The notes below the pieces were generated by a model that ran no database searches, was not told the origin of the DNA, and saw nothing but the letters and a program-made list of their open reading frames with translations. The translations under genes were made by a program, and so were the position numbers. DNA of 64,000 bases, from positions 93,434,736 to 93,498,735 of the forward strand of contig CM060177.1 in the NCBI GenBank assembly GCA_030549775.1. Direction: 5' to 3'. Of the stretch, positions 22,124 through 32,266 are shown in pieces. Source of the stretch: Tamarix chinensis. Its lineage: Eukaryota; Streptophyta; Magnoliopsida; Caryophyllales; Tamaricaceae. Each line of letters begins with the position of its first letter. The stretch's first letter is position 1.

Positions 22124-22510
22124 CATCATGAAAATGAGGGATTTAGCAGCACAACTAAAGTCTCTAGAGGTTGACATATCTAATGTTTTTCTGGTTCACT
22201 TCATCTTGAATATGCTCCCAAAGGAATATACACTATTCAAAGTCACCTACCATATACAAAAGGAGAAATAACCAATCAATAAATTAATGACTATGTGTGA
22301 GCAAGAGGAGGAACAACTTTTGATGGATCATAGGGAGATTGTTATGATGCTAACTAAGGATAACGAACGCAAGAAGAAAACACGCCAAAAGGATAAAGAC
22401 AGAGTACTATCCTAGGGTAAGATAAAGAAGTAATCTAAGTGTTTTTTCTATAAAAAGAAGGGACACGTGAAGAAGGATTATGCTAAGTACAAAGCCTGAC
22501 TTGTTAAGAA
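22050..22510 (+). pseudogene. Copia-1 gag, 3' part with zinc knuckle
   Basis: KALASTLIMKLSSIKL, then HIMKMRDLAAQLKSLEVDIS, then VHFILNMLPKEY, continue the copia capsid to a stop at 22268. A basic stretch (DNERKKKTRQKDKDR) follows. A zinc knuckle at 22437-22485 reads CFFYKKKGHVKKDY, in which two of the three Cys of the CCHC box have become Tyr. Both changes are explained by G to A transitions in TGT/TGC codons. Confidence 0.82.
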
Positions 22511-22549
22511 AGGTAATGTAACCTCTTTTGTATATTTTTTATCACACAG

Positions 22550-22955
22550 AGTAGATAAAAATCATAACAATTAGTGTATTGATTCTGTTTCTACAATCCA
22601 AGTTTGCAATTCCTTGTAGGTTATGGCAAGGATGAGGGAACCAATAGGAAATGAATAGAGTATCTTTATCAGCAAAAAGATACATTAGTTGCTCATGGAA
22701 TAGGCTCATGTAGGCTAGTTCTATCTGATTTTCATGTATTAATGTTAGAAAAGACCTTTCATGTTCCATGTTTCATTAGAAACTTGATTTTTGTTTCAAG
22801 ACTTGTATTGCTTGGATACTTATTTGTTTTCAAAGACAATTCAATTAGTTTGGTTTATGAAATAAATTGTGTTGCATTGTCTATAGGTATTTACTCTTAC
22901 GATTTAATGCATGATGATTTGAATGTTGCAATGAATTTGGATATTGGTTAAAAAA
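22550..22955 (+). pseudogene. Copia-1 protease and linker
   Basis: The remains of the protease region lie after gag. SVSTIQVCNSL (22590) stands where the active site should be, but the DSG triplet is not preserved. The open frame 22742-22951 (LEKTFHVPCFIRNLIFVSRL, then LGYLFVFKDNSISLVYE) corresponds to the stretch between protease and the GAG-pre-integrase domain. Confidence 0.65.
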
Positions 22956-22959
22956 AATG

Positions 22960-23895
22960 TGCTATGAATGAGGACTCATCAATGCCTTGGCATAAAAGAT
23001 TATATCACATCTCCATTGAGAGAATAAGGAGATTGGTAAACGATGAAGTACTTGGTTCTCTAGATTTTATTGACTTTAGCACATGTATAAATTGTATAAA
23101 GGGTAAAAAAAAATAAAGAAGTCGAAGAAAGGTGCCAATAGGAGTTCTCAACTACTTGAGGTTATACATACTGACATACGTAGTCCTAAAATGGACTCAC
23201 ATTGTTAGAAATACTTCATCTCATTCATTGATGATTGCTCACAATACATGTATCTCTACTTGATTAATAATAATCATAAAGCGTTAGATGCTTTTAAGGT
23301 ATTCATAGCTGAAGTAGAGACACAGTGCAATAATCAAATAAATATTATAAGGTATGATAGAGGTGGAGAGTAATATGAGAGGTACACTGATGATGGAAAA
23401 GCACTTAGTCCATTTACAAAGTTTCATCAATAAAATGGGATAGTTTTCCAATATGCTATGCCTAGTTCATAGGACCAAAATGGCATAGATAAAAGGAGAA
23501 ACCTGACTTTGATAGATATGGCGCCTAGTTCTAACTAAATTGGTTTCTAAGACATTATTTGAACTTTTTAAGGGTTAGAAACTAAGTTTAAAATGTATGC
23601 GAGTTTGGAGATGTCTGTTTAAAGTAAGAATTTATAAGCTAAAAGAAAGGAAACATGACCCAACGACCATTAGTGGGTATTTCATTAGATATGCTAAAAG
23701 GTCTAAGGGTTATAGGTTCTATTATCCACCACATAGCACTAGATTTGTTTGGTCAAGAAATGCTAAATTTCTTGAACATGACTTAATCAATGGGAGTGAT
23801 CAGATCATGAATCAACCTTATAAACCTACTCATTCTATAGATGAAGCTTCCGCTTCATGCGATAGAGTGACATTTTTTGCCATGCACTTTTAGTT
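22960..23895 (+). pseudogene. Copia-1 GAG-pre-integrase and integrase
   Basis: WHKRLYHISIERIRRLVNDE, then FSTCINCIKGKKK (22990-23105), form the HHCC zinc finger. The core has EVIHTDIRSPKMDSH (first Asp) and YFISFIDDCSQYMYLYLI. RYDRGGE before a stop (23350-23370) is the second-Asp region, and DQNGIDKRRNLTLIDM is the third. The later open frame 23597-23893 (RVWRCLFKVRIYKL, GYFIRYAKRSKGYRFYYP) is the integrase C-terminus. At least four stops or frameshifts are present. Confidence 0.85.
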
Positions 23896-24149
23896 CTAAT
23901 TCTAGTCATAATTGAAAAACAATTCAATGTAGCTCCATCATATGCTAGCTTATATCCCGTAGATTAGGTTGTTTAGGAACTTTAGAAAATTTTGAACAAC
24001 CAACTATTGAGAAATCTCCTCTAGAGGATGTTGTAACAACTTTAAGAGCATCTACTAAAGGAAGAAGGTCAACTATACTTAGTGACTATTATGTGTACTT
24101 ACAAGATTATGACTACAATATTTGTGTTATTTATAATCCCAAAACCTTT

Positions 24150-24990
24150 TCACATGCTATGAATAGTTCAAAATTATAGTTATGGTATGATGTTAGGAAA
24201 TAAGAGATGAATTCAGTGAAGTTTAATAAAGTTTGGAACCTTATACCGTTACCTGATGAGGCTAAGCCTATTAGTTGTAAGTGGGCGTTTAAGACCAAGA
24301 GAGAATCATTAAGGAACATTGATAGGTACAGGGCTAGACTAGTTTCTAAGGGGTTAATTTAAAGAAAAGGAGAGGAATACAAAGTGAATTTCTTTATTTT
24401 GTCCACTGAGGATTCCCTATGCATAGTTATGGCATTAATAGCTCAATTTAATATTTGAGATATAATAGATGGATGTGAAAATGATATTTGTCAATGGTGA
24501 TCTTGAGGAGGATATATACATGAAACAACTTGAAATGTTCTCCTATCATGAAGACAACAATCTTGTGTGCAAGCTTAATAAAGCCATATATGGATTGAAA
24601 TAAGCTTCTCGATAATGGTATCTAAAGTTCTATGGTGGCATTTCTTTATTTGGATTTGAATAGAATGCCATGGATTAGTGTACATACATTAAGGTCAGTG
24701 GGAGTAAGGTTTATTTCTTGATTTTATATTTAGATGAAATTCTACTTGCGTGCAATGATAAAGGGATACTATATGAGGTGAAACAATTTCTTTCTAACAA
24801 ATTTGTTATGAAGGATATGGATGATGCATCTATTGGCATTGACATTAAGATTCACCGAGATAGATTCTAAGGGATATTAGAACTATATCAAGAAGCATAT
24901 ATTAATAAGGTGTTAAAAAGATAAAATATGGTAGATTATACACCGATTGTAGCTCCTATTATCAAGGATGACAAATTGTGGTTAAATTAG
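24150..24990 (+). pseudogene. Copia-1 reverse transcriptase
   Basis: FNKVWNLIPLPDEAKPISCK, then WAFKTKRES and YRARLVSKGLI (24220-24357), are the copia RT start. KPYMD*NKLLDNGI and the strand FLILYLDEILLACNDKG (24718-24770) give the catalytic box. The usual Y-V-D-D is Y-L-D-E, so the second catalytic Asp is Glu (GAA) and the enzyme would be inactive even without the stops. Several in-frame stops lie between 24360 and 24700. Confidence 0.85.
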
Positions 24991-25029
24991 TGTCCTAAGA
25001 ATAATCTAGAGAGAGATCAGACAAAGAAC

Positions 25030-25712
25030 ATCCTATATGCTTCTACAATTGGAATTTTGATGTACGCTTAGGTTTGCACAAGACCTAACATTACATATGT
25101 TGTTGGGGGTATTGGAATGCTACCAGAGTAATCAAGGATTTGACCTTTGGAAAGCTGCAAAGAAAGTTATGAGGTATCTAAAGAGAACTAAATACCACAT
25201 GCTCATGTATGATCATGTTCAGGATTTGGAAGTAGTAGGCTATTTAGATGCAAACTTTCTTGTTTGTGTATATTCACACAAATCTACTTATGGATTCATT
25301 TTCCTACTAGTTGGTGGAACAATATCTTGGAAAAGAAAAAAATAAGGATTGAATAACCACTTCTACAATGGAAGCAAAACTCATCTCATCATTTGAAGCC
25401 ACAAAGTATGGTGTCTGGTTAAGAAATTTGATATCAGGTCTTAGAATAGCATATTCTATTTCTATGCCTTTGATTCTTAAGTGTGACAATTCAGTTGTTG
25501 TCTTTATCTCAAGAAACAACAAAAGTGATAGCCATGCCAAGGGTATAGAAATTAAGTACTTGACAATAAATGAACTTATTTCAAAAGAAGAATTGGTCTT
25601 GGAACACATAGGCATTGATTATATGTTAGCTTATCCTTTAATTAAGGGCATACCACCAAGTAATTTTAAGTATCACATGTGCAATATGGGTGTTGGACCC
25701 ACTATGTGATTG
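25030..25712 (+). pseudogene. Copia-1 RNase H
   Basis: The frame from 25097 reads VMRYLKRTKYHMLMYDH, EVVGYLDANFLVCVYSHKST and GGTISWKRKK. A shift then leads to EAKLISSFEATKYGVWLRNL and SHAKGIEIKYLTINELIS, then HIGIDYMLAYPLIKGIP. These are consecutive copia RNase H motifs (D-A-x-F/W, 'S-T-G', E-A-E, H-x-R/K-x-K-H-I). One frameshift near 25340 separates two otherwise open halves. Confidence 0.87.
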
Positions 25713-26007
25713 TATTGTTATGATACATAATGATGCTTTTAAATTAATTTATGTTTGTTTCTCATTTGGTTTGTATACATATGGTTTACTTAAAAATATC
25801 ACATTAAGTGAATGACCTTGAATAAACATTAGGTTTATTTATAAAGTTAAATTTGTGGATGGAATTAATACATTGTGATTCATGGAAGATAACTTTTGAA
25901 ATGCCAAAAGCTTGTCGTCATGATCCATGTTTCATTTCATCATTTAGTTTGGACTAACATGAGGAGGCCATGCCAAGAATCTAATTTATATGGATTGAGT
26001 GGAAGAA

Positions 26008-26840
26008 TGTTAATATATATTTTAGCTTTATAAAATTATTGTTATTATTTAATAAGTAAATTATTTTATATTTTATGTATATATTAACCCTTGGTGTGAT
26101 CCATATTAAATTGGATATAAAGTTTGGTCATAAAGTTTATATTACATAGTAATATGTTAGTAATTAAGTCCATCCTTAATCTCTCTATCTAATTCTTTAT
26201 GGTAGAATTAGAATTAATGAAATATGGATGCTATAATATGTGTATCATGTGACAAGGAAATAAGGGAGATAATAAAAAAATTATTTAATTTATTTATATA
26301 TGAAAATTTTAATTTTGAAATAAGGAGGGAAAAAGGAGTGTAACCAATTTCCCACAACTATGCACATCAGAAAAGTTAGTGCACAAAAGTGTGGTGTGCA
26401 TTCTCCTTTATGTTGAAGTAAATAGTTATAGTTTCAATACATATAAACACATATTCATACGTATGTGAAAGAGAGAGAGAGATAGATAGGGAAAGTATTC
26501 TTCTTCAATATTTTTTGATTTTTGTGTGTGAAATCAAAGACAAAGAAGAAAATTAAAGAAGGTCCCTATTCCTGCTCCTTGTAAGAAACATGCACCATCG
26601 AATTTCAGGGAAAACAGAGTGGAACTGCAAAAATTTGATTCCTATGATCAAAAATTGCATTTCTAGTTTAATTGATTCTATCAATGGCTGGATGTGCGTC
26701 TTAATGATCTTCAACAATCATTCTAATGTTAAATTCTGCATATTGAATGCTTGTAATGTGCATTATGGTTTTGTATGTTTGAATTCGAATTGTGTGTATT
26801 AATTATTGATTATAATTCATGGCATAAATTATGTCTTACA
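26008..26840 (+). repeat. Copia-1 3' LTR
   Basis: This 833-bp partner of 13210-14039 starts TGTTAATATATATTTTAGC and ends ATTATGTCTTACA. It is preceded by the purine-rich GATTGAGTGGAAGAA tract. The frame at 26590-26802 is LTR sequence by chance open. Confidence 0.9.
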
Positions 26841-27595
26841 TGGTATAAAAGAAACTCTAGGTCAAAGAAGGACGCTCTCTCCGGTTTGTGCATATATATT
26901 GTGCAAAACTCCACAAGAATAGGAAATTAAAAAAGCAGTATTTGAAATGAGTAACCTAAAGGCCCTCGGACTAAATGGATTTACTACACTATTCTTCAAT
27001 AAAACGTGGCATATTGTTGGGATTACAGTGGTGGTAGCTATACATAGATTTTAGCAGACTAAGAATCTACTGAAACAGTTGAACCATATTTTCATAATCC
27101 TAATCCTCAAAGTAATGGTGCCTATAGAGTGAAGGAATTTTGACCCATAGCTTGTTGCAACATTTTATATAAAAATTTCTCTAAGTCTTTAACTAACAAG
27201 CTACAAGGAACTATCCATGAAATTGTTAACTACTCCCAAGCAGCCTTTGTATAGGGGTGGCTTTGTATGACAATATATGGGTGGCAACTAAACTAAAAAT
27301 TTATGGAAGGAAGCATATGAGCCTAAGAATGATGGTAAAGGTAGACTTACAATATGATTCAGTTGAATGGATTTTCATCCAACAAGTGTTGATGGCTATA
27401 AAGTATACATGGAAAATTAGGGAGCTTATTATCTAGTGATTATCTACTATGTGAATATCCATTAATATTGATGGAACACTGATGAAGCCTTTTCTAAATA
27501 GACAAGGTTTAAGAGAAAGGGATCCAATTTGCCTATACCTGTTTGTCATCAACATGGAATATCTCCATAGGGTTTTACAAAAATTAAATACTAAT
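26841..27595 (+). pseudogene. LINE (L1-like) reverse transcriptase, fragment 2 of 3
   Basis: Directly after copia-1, the plus strand codes for EIKKAVFEMSNLKALGLNGF then TTLFFNKTW (26917-27005), the RT entry motif ('K.PGPDG' is KALGLNG here). It continues NHIFIILILKV, the SYSQAAFV region, and finally GLRERDPICLYLFVINMEYL (27507-27566), the 'GLRQGDPLSP.LF' motif. The sequence breaks at 27595 with copia-2 and resumes at 32267. Stops are frequent. Confidence 0.8.
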
Positions 27596-27825
27596 AATAA
27601 AGTAAAGGATATAAGAATAAACTCAAAATTATATATTATTATGACGACAAATGATTTTTATATACAACAATAATGTAATAGAAAAGGCAGAAGAAAAGGG
27701 AGTAAATCTATCCTATTTAACTTACTTCTAAAGAATAGGTAGTACGTAGTAAATCTCATATTTACTCTAGCTACTTGTTGTAATAGAATGATACAAGATA
27801 TAGGCATAGAGTATATCTCATAATA
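27596..27825 (-). repeat. Copia-2 3' LTR
   Basis: This 230-bp direct repeat is the partner of 32037-32266. In element orientation it follows a purine tract (complement of CCCCCAAAAGC at 27827-27838). Confidence 0.85.
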
Positions 27826-28189
27826 ACCCCCAAAAGCTTATGGATAGGGATAGACATTAATCTTGGACCAATGTAGAGCAAAGCATGTAGTGCAAACTAC
27901 TTTTGTGAAGATGTTAGCCCACAATTGTAAAGAGGGAACATGACGAACGAGAAAATTACCTACCGCCACACGTTCCCAAACAAAGTGACAATCAATTTAT
28001 ATATGCTTGGAGTGATGATGAAACACTCAATTAGTAGTAGGATAGGTTCCACTTAGATTATCACACCACAGAGTAGGAGGGAATGAGAGTGGAGCTGACA
28101 GTTCATCAAGGAGTTATTAGAGCCATAGCACTTTACCTGAAGCGAATGCCAATGACTAATACTCGGCTTCTATATTTGAACAAGCAATT

Positions 28190-28420
28190 ACTCATTGTTT
28201 TCTTGATGACCAACTAATAAGATTTCCACCATAAAATATGGCAAAGCCATGTTGAGAACGATAGTCATTAGAGCCCGAGGCCCAACGACCATCTGAATAA
28301 ACACAGAGATGGTTGGTTGAGTTTATCTTGAGAAGGAGACCATGTTCAATGGTGCCTTTAAGATACCAAAGAATGCACTTAAGAGCACACCAATGAAAAT
28401 CAGTTAGTCGATGCATAAAT
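28190..28420 (-). pseudogene. Copia-2 RNase H
   Basis: The minus-strand frame reads MHRLTDFHWCALKCILWYLK, GTIEHGLLL, VYSDGRWASGSNDYRSQHGF and LISWSSRKQ. These are the copia RNase H opening motifs, with the catalytic Asp in YSDGRWA. Sequence below 28190 should hold the remainder, but it contains stops. Confidence 0.85.
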
Positions 28421-28599
28421 TAATAATCACGAATCATGACATAGGAGATTTCAGGTTTTATGATGATAACATACTGAAGAGCACCCACTACATTGCGATA
28501 GAGGTGAGGATCCTCAAAGGGAATACCTTAAAAAGATAGGTAGGAGTGTGGTTTAGCTGGAGATTCAATGGACTTACATTCAATCATTTTCATGCAAAC

Positions 28600-29410
28600 T
28601 TGAATGTCACATATGATTTAGACTAAGACAAGTGGAGATACAAGGAGCCATGGGTGACTTCTAAACCAAGGAAGTAGTGAAGATCTCCCAATTCCTTGAA
28701 AGTGATAGTGTGATGAAGAGTATGTATGAAATGTTGAATAAAGGAGGACTTGATGCCCGTTATTATGAGATCGTTGATATAAATAAAGACATAGAAACTG
28801 GAGGATGTTGTGAGTTGAATGAAGAGAGAGGAATCAAAATGACACAATTAAAATCCACAAGAGAGAAGAAATAATTTTAAGTTTGTGAAACTAGGAACAT
28901 GGGGCCTACTTAAGACCATAAAGGGTTTTGTGAAACCGTCACACATGAGTGGATTTGGAAGAACTCACAAAGTTTTAGGGTTGCTCATTGTAAATGACCT
29001 CAAACAATTATCCATTTAAAAAGGCATTATTTACGTCAACTTGGTGAATGCACCAATTATGAGTGAAAGGAAGTGATAGAACTACATGAATAGTGGTGGG
29101 CTTGACAACAAGACTAAAGGTATCAAAATAATCTATAACCTCTTGTTAATAAAAACCCTTAGCGGTGAGATGAGCTTTGAAGCAATCAATGGAGTCATCA
29201 CACTTATGTTTAAATTTATAAACCCATTTACGACCAACAAAATTCATGTGAGTCATGCATGGGATAAGGGCCCATGTTTTATTATGCATGAGAGTAGATA
29301 ATTTAGCTTGTATAGCTTGCTTCCATTCACATGATTTAGAAGCTTGAAGAAATGTGCGAGACTCATAGTAAGGATAGGGTAAAGAAGGAAGAGCATGTGC
29401 AATCATGAGG
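28600..29410 (-). pseudogene. Copia-2 reverse transcriptase
   Basis: The start is at the 29406 end: FLQASKSCEWKQAIQAKLST, then NKTWALIPCM and GRKWVYKFKHKCD. The catalytic strand, in the frame 28847-28623, reads FYVFIYINDLIITG. The Y-V-D-D box is Y-I-N-D, so its first Asp is Asn, a G to A change that inactivates the enzyme. FKELGDLHYFLGLEV follows as in other copia RTs. Stops and a frame change lie between 29140 and 28850. Confidence 0.87.
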
Positions 29411-29849
29411 AAGGCTTTAGATTTAAGAGAGTTGGTGTAGCCTCAAGTGAGAATAGGATGAGAGGAGGAGGTGGATGGGCAAAGATAAAAGGGATGTTGT
29501 TATTGATCAATAGCATCAACACCACGACAGTCCAATAGAGAAGGTGAAGAAGGAGGTGGAGAGTGGGATAAGAGGGTGAAGTGATGAGTATAGGGGGAGA
29601 AGATAATGGAGAATTAGGGTTGTACAAAGGAGTGAAGGAATCACGTTCTTAGCAAATGAAGAATATGATGGAGAAGAAAGTGTAGGAGAATTTGGAAGAG
29701 GATAAGGTATGGATAAAGAAAAGGAAAAAGGTGAAGGAGGGAATGGTGGTGGGGATGAGGAAGAAATTTGTTTAATATGAAGAGAATAAGGAAATACATT
29801 TTCATTAAACACCACATGGAGTGCTACATATGTTCTAGAGGATCAAAGG

Positions 29850-30660
29850 TGATGACATAAATAACCCTTGTGTTTTGAGCTATAACCAAACAATATCCAT
29901 GGTAGAGATCAAAATTATAGCTTATGGTGATTATATGGTCGTAGAAAGGGATAACATAAGCTACTAAAGGACTTTTTGAATCCATAGTCAAGAGAAAAAT
30001 GATAGAGATTGATAAGGAGGATGGAGAGAGAGAAGAGGGGTTGGAGTTTGGTTTGAGTAGTAAACAACAGTAAGGAAGGAGAATTCCCAATAGCAAAGTG
30101 GAAGTGAGGACTAAGCATGACGAGTAAGACCTTTCTCAATAATGATTATATGTCAATGTTCAACGGAACCATTTTGGGCTTGAGTGTATGGACAAGAGAT
30201 CCGATGGAGGATTCCAAGTGAATGAAGAAAGGTACATACATTATGGTACTCACACCCTAATTAGTTTGGAGAGCCTTAATGTGTGTATATAATTAGACAC
30301 GAACCATGTTGTTAAAAGCTTTGAAAATGTTAAATGCTTGTGATTTGTGATACATAAAATAGATGCGGATATATTTGGTGAAATCATCGATAAAGATAAT
30401 AAAGTATCAATAACCATTAATGGATGGAACTAGGGAAGGAACCCAAACATCATAGTAGACCAGCCCAAAAGGAGAATTACATGAAATGTGAATATTGGGA
30501 ATAGGAAGGCATTGACTCTTGCAAAATTGACAAGGCTTGAAAATATTTGGGAATTTATTATTTGTAACAGGGAAATGAAATTGAGAGACTAACGACCTAA
30601 GTATTGACTCACTGGGATGTGCAAGGTGATGATGCAATCTTAAAGATAGGTCTTCTCACT
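29850..30660 (-). pseudogene. Copia-2 integrase
   Basis: The minus-strand frame from 30637 reads MHHHLAHPSESILRSLVSQF, then FKPCQFCKSQCLPIP. This is the GAG-pre-integrase/HHCC finger, with the two His and the C-x2-C pair. It is followed by NSPFGLVYYDVWVPS with the first core Asp. The rest, to about 29850, is broken. Three overlapping proline/serine-rich frames at 29403-30139 are the decayed integrase C-terminal spacer. Confidence 0.8.
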
Positions 30661-31060
30661 AAGAAAAACACAAGGAGGATGGGGGATCTAGAGTTGGATG
30701 AGCTGCTGAAGTGAAGATAATATAGACCATCATCAACGATCCTTTGGAGAAGTATTTATCCCTATAGGTTCTTAACAAAGAATTTAGTGGGGTGGGATTC
30801 CATGAAAAAATTATTATCATTGGAAATTTGAGAAACACTAAGTAAATTATTTTTAATTTGAGGCACACAAAGAACATTATGTAAGCAAAGGGAAGAGGAA
30901 TGAGCAGAAATAGAATTATGATTGAGATGAGTATTGGGAAGTGTCATACCATTACTAAATACTAGTTTGTCTTTTTTGTGACATATATATTGAAGAGAAA
31001 GATTAGTTAGATTAATGGCAACATGGTTTTTGGATCTTAATCCATGTACCACTATGGGTC
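30660..31060 (-). pseudogene. Copia-2 protease-to-integrase linker
   Basis: The frame 31052-30762 contains LCLHNVLCVPQIKNNLLSVS and SNDNNFFMESHPTKFFVKN, the conserved stretch between protease and integrase in copia ('L.NVL.VP.I..NLLSVS'). The protease active site is expected just above 31050 and is not clearly preserved. Confidence 0.75.
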
Positions 31061-31139
31061 TAAAATGGATGAGGATGAAACTAAGTTAGATGACTTGATA
31101 GAGTGTCTGCTAGGAGGAAATTCCTATTAATTAAAACGG

Positions 31140-31960
31140 TTGTAATAATTTAATGCTTAATATCCATGTTTATTGCAAATATGATAGAAGATTTTCTTAT
31201 AATGGTTTCTATTAAGATTGGAATGAATAGCAATGGAAGATGATAAATTTGAGTTTTTCTTTCAAGAAGAGAAAGATTCAGAGTGGTTGCTTTTATAACA
31301 TGTGTGCATAATGTTGGCCAATGGTGTGATAGGGTCAGTCTGAAGACAATTCTCTTCCTCCAACCATTCTTCTTCTTGTAATAGAATCCTAGTAGGATCT
31401 TTAACACATGTTGGACTAGAGAAAGTATTAAAGGTAGTCTTAAAGGCTCCATAAGAGGAGTCCAACCTAAAGAGAATGTTGGCAACAATTTATTCTTCAG
31501 GAATAACATAAAGACATTGAGCAAGAGATTCCATGATAGACCTCTTTTTTTCAACATATTCAAGGATACTAATCTCCCTTGGTGGTGGTCTGCAACTAAA
31601 GTGTGAACTGCATAATATGTGCACAAGTTTAGGCTTGAAAATTGTTTTCAAGTGTGCACCAAGAATTAAAAGGAATAGCAAACCAAGCTACATAGCCTAG
31701 AAAATGATCGGAGATGGTGGTTTTAAGCCACAATTGGACTAATTTATCCTTTTTCCAAGTTGTGTATATTAGGTTAGGCTATAAATCATCATCATTAGAT
31801 GATATGGTTTGAGGGGTATTTTGTTGGTGAGAATAAGAGATTCAAGATCACACACCTCCAATGCCGAGAGAATGTTGCCTTGCTATAGGTAGTAGTTATT
31901 CCTGTCTAGTTTAATAGATATATGAGGAAGTTGAAGATTGGTAAAAGTAGCATCGGATTA
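31140..31960 (-). pseudogene. Copia-2 gag
   Basis: Near 31940-31880 the minus strand reads HISIKLDRNNYYL, a typical copia gag start ('KL...NY..W'). It continues LGYVAWFAIPFNSWCTLE (31700-31640). A ruined zinc knuckle at 31190-31145 reads YHICNKHGY, a stop, then ALNY. Two Cys, one His and a Gln position appear changed, mostly by C to T or G to A transitions. Overlapping frames at 31150-31681 are shifted pieces of gag. Confidence 0.75.
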
Positions 31961-32022
31961 AGTACAAGCAAGTTACCAAAATTAGATAATTATGCCATTA
32001 GATTGTATAGTTTTAGCTTATT

Positions 32023-32036
32023 AAGCTCTAATACCA
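32023..32036 (-). promoter_or_regulatory. Copia-2 primer-binding site
   Basis: On the minus strand TGGTATTAGAGCTT directly follows the 5' LTR. It resembles the initiator Met tRNA site TGGTATCAGAGC. Confidence 0.75.
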
Positions 32037-32266
32037 TATAAAGTAAAGGATAGAAGAATGAACTCAAAATTATATATTACTATGATGACAACCAATGCAT
32101 ATATACAACAGCAGCGCACTAGAAAGGGGAGGAGAAAAGGGAGTAAATCTCTCCTGTTTAACTTACTCCTAAGGACTAGGTAGTACTTGGTAAATATCAT
32201 ATTTAATCTAGCTAATTGTATTAATATAATTAAACAAGATATAGGGATAGAGTATATCTCTAAATA
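32037..32266 (-). repeat. Copia-2 5' LTR
   Basis: This is a 230-bp direct repeat of 27596-27825, beginning (plus strand) TATAAAGTAAAGGATAG and flanked on the right by the CTAAT target duplicate. Confidence 0.88.

Larger units (their letters stand above)
13210..26840 (+). mobile_element. Ty1/copia element 1 (hosts a nested gypsy element)
   Basis: LTRs of about 830 bp (13210-14039 and 26008-26840) flank a copia-type gag-protease-integrase-RT-RNase H order. The element starts TGTTAATATA and the 3' LTR ends TTACA. The 5' copy ends TTAAA, probably by mutation. The flanks TAGCA (13205-13209) and TGGTA (26841-26845) could be a decayed 5-bp target duplication, differing by two transitions. The gag gene is interrupted by a CRM-like gypsy element at 15257-22028. 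Removing the insert leaves about 6.9 kb, a normal copia size. Frameshifts and stops break all domains. Confidence 0.88.
27596..32266 (-). mobile_element. Ty1/copia element 2, minus strand, inserted in the LINE
   Basis: Two 230-bp LTRs (27596-27825 and 32037-32266) surround gag, protease, integrase, RT and RNase H, all on the minus strand. The 5-bp target duplication CTAAT is exact (27591-27595 and 32267-32271). Joining the flanks restores the LINE reading (QKLNTN before, PSYKWHPSC after). The total of 4671 bp and the short LTRs fit compact plant copia lineages such as Ale/Retrofit, but I cannot prove the lineage. The LTR ends are TA...TA rather than TG...CA, probably by transitions. Confidence 0.9.
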
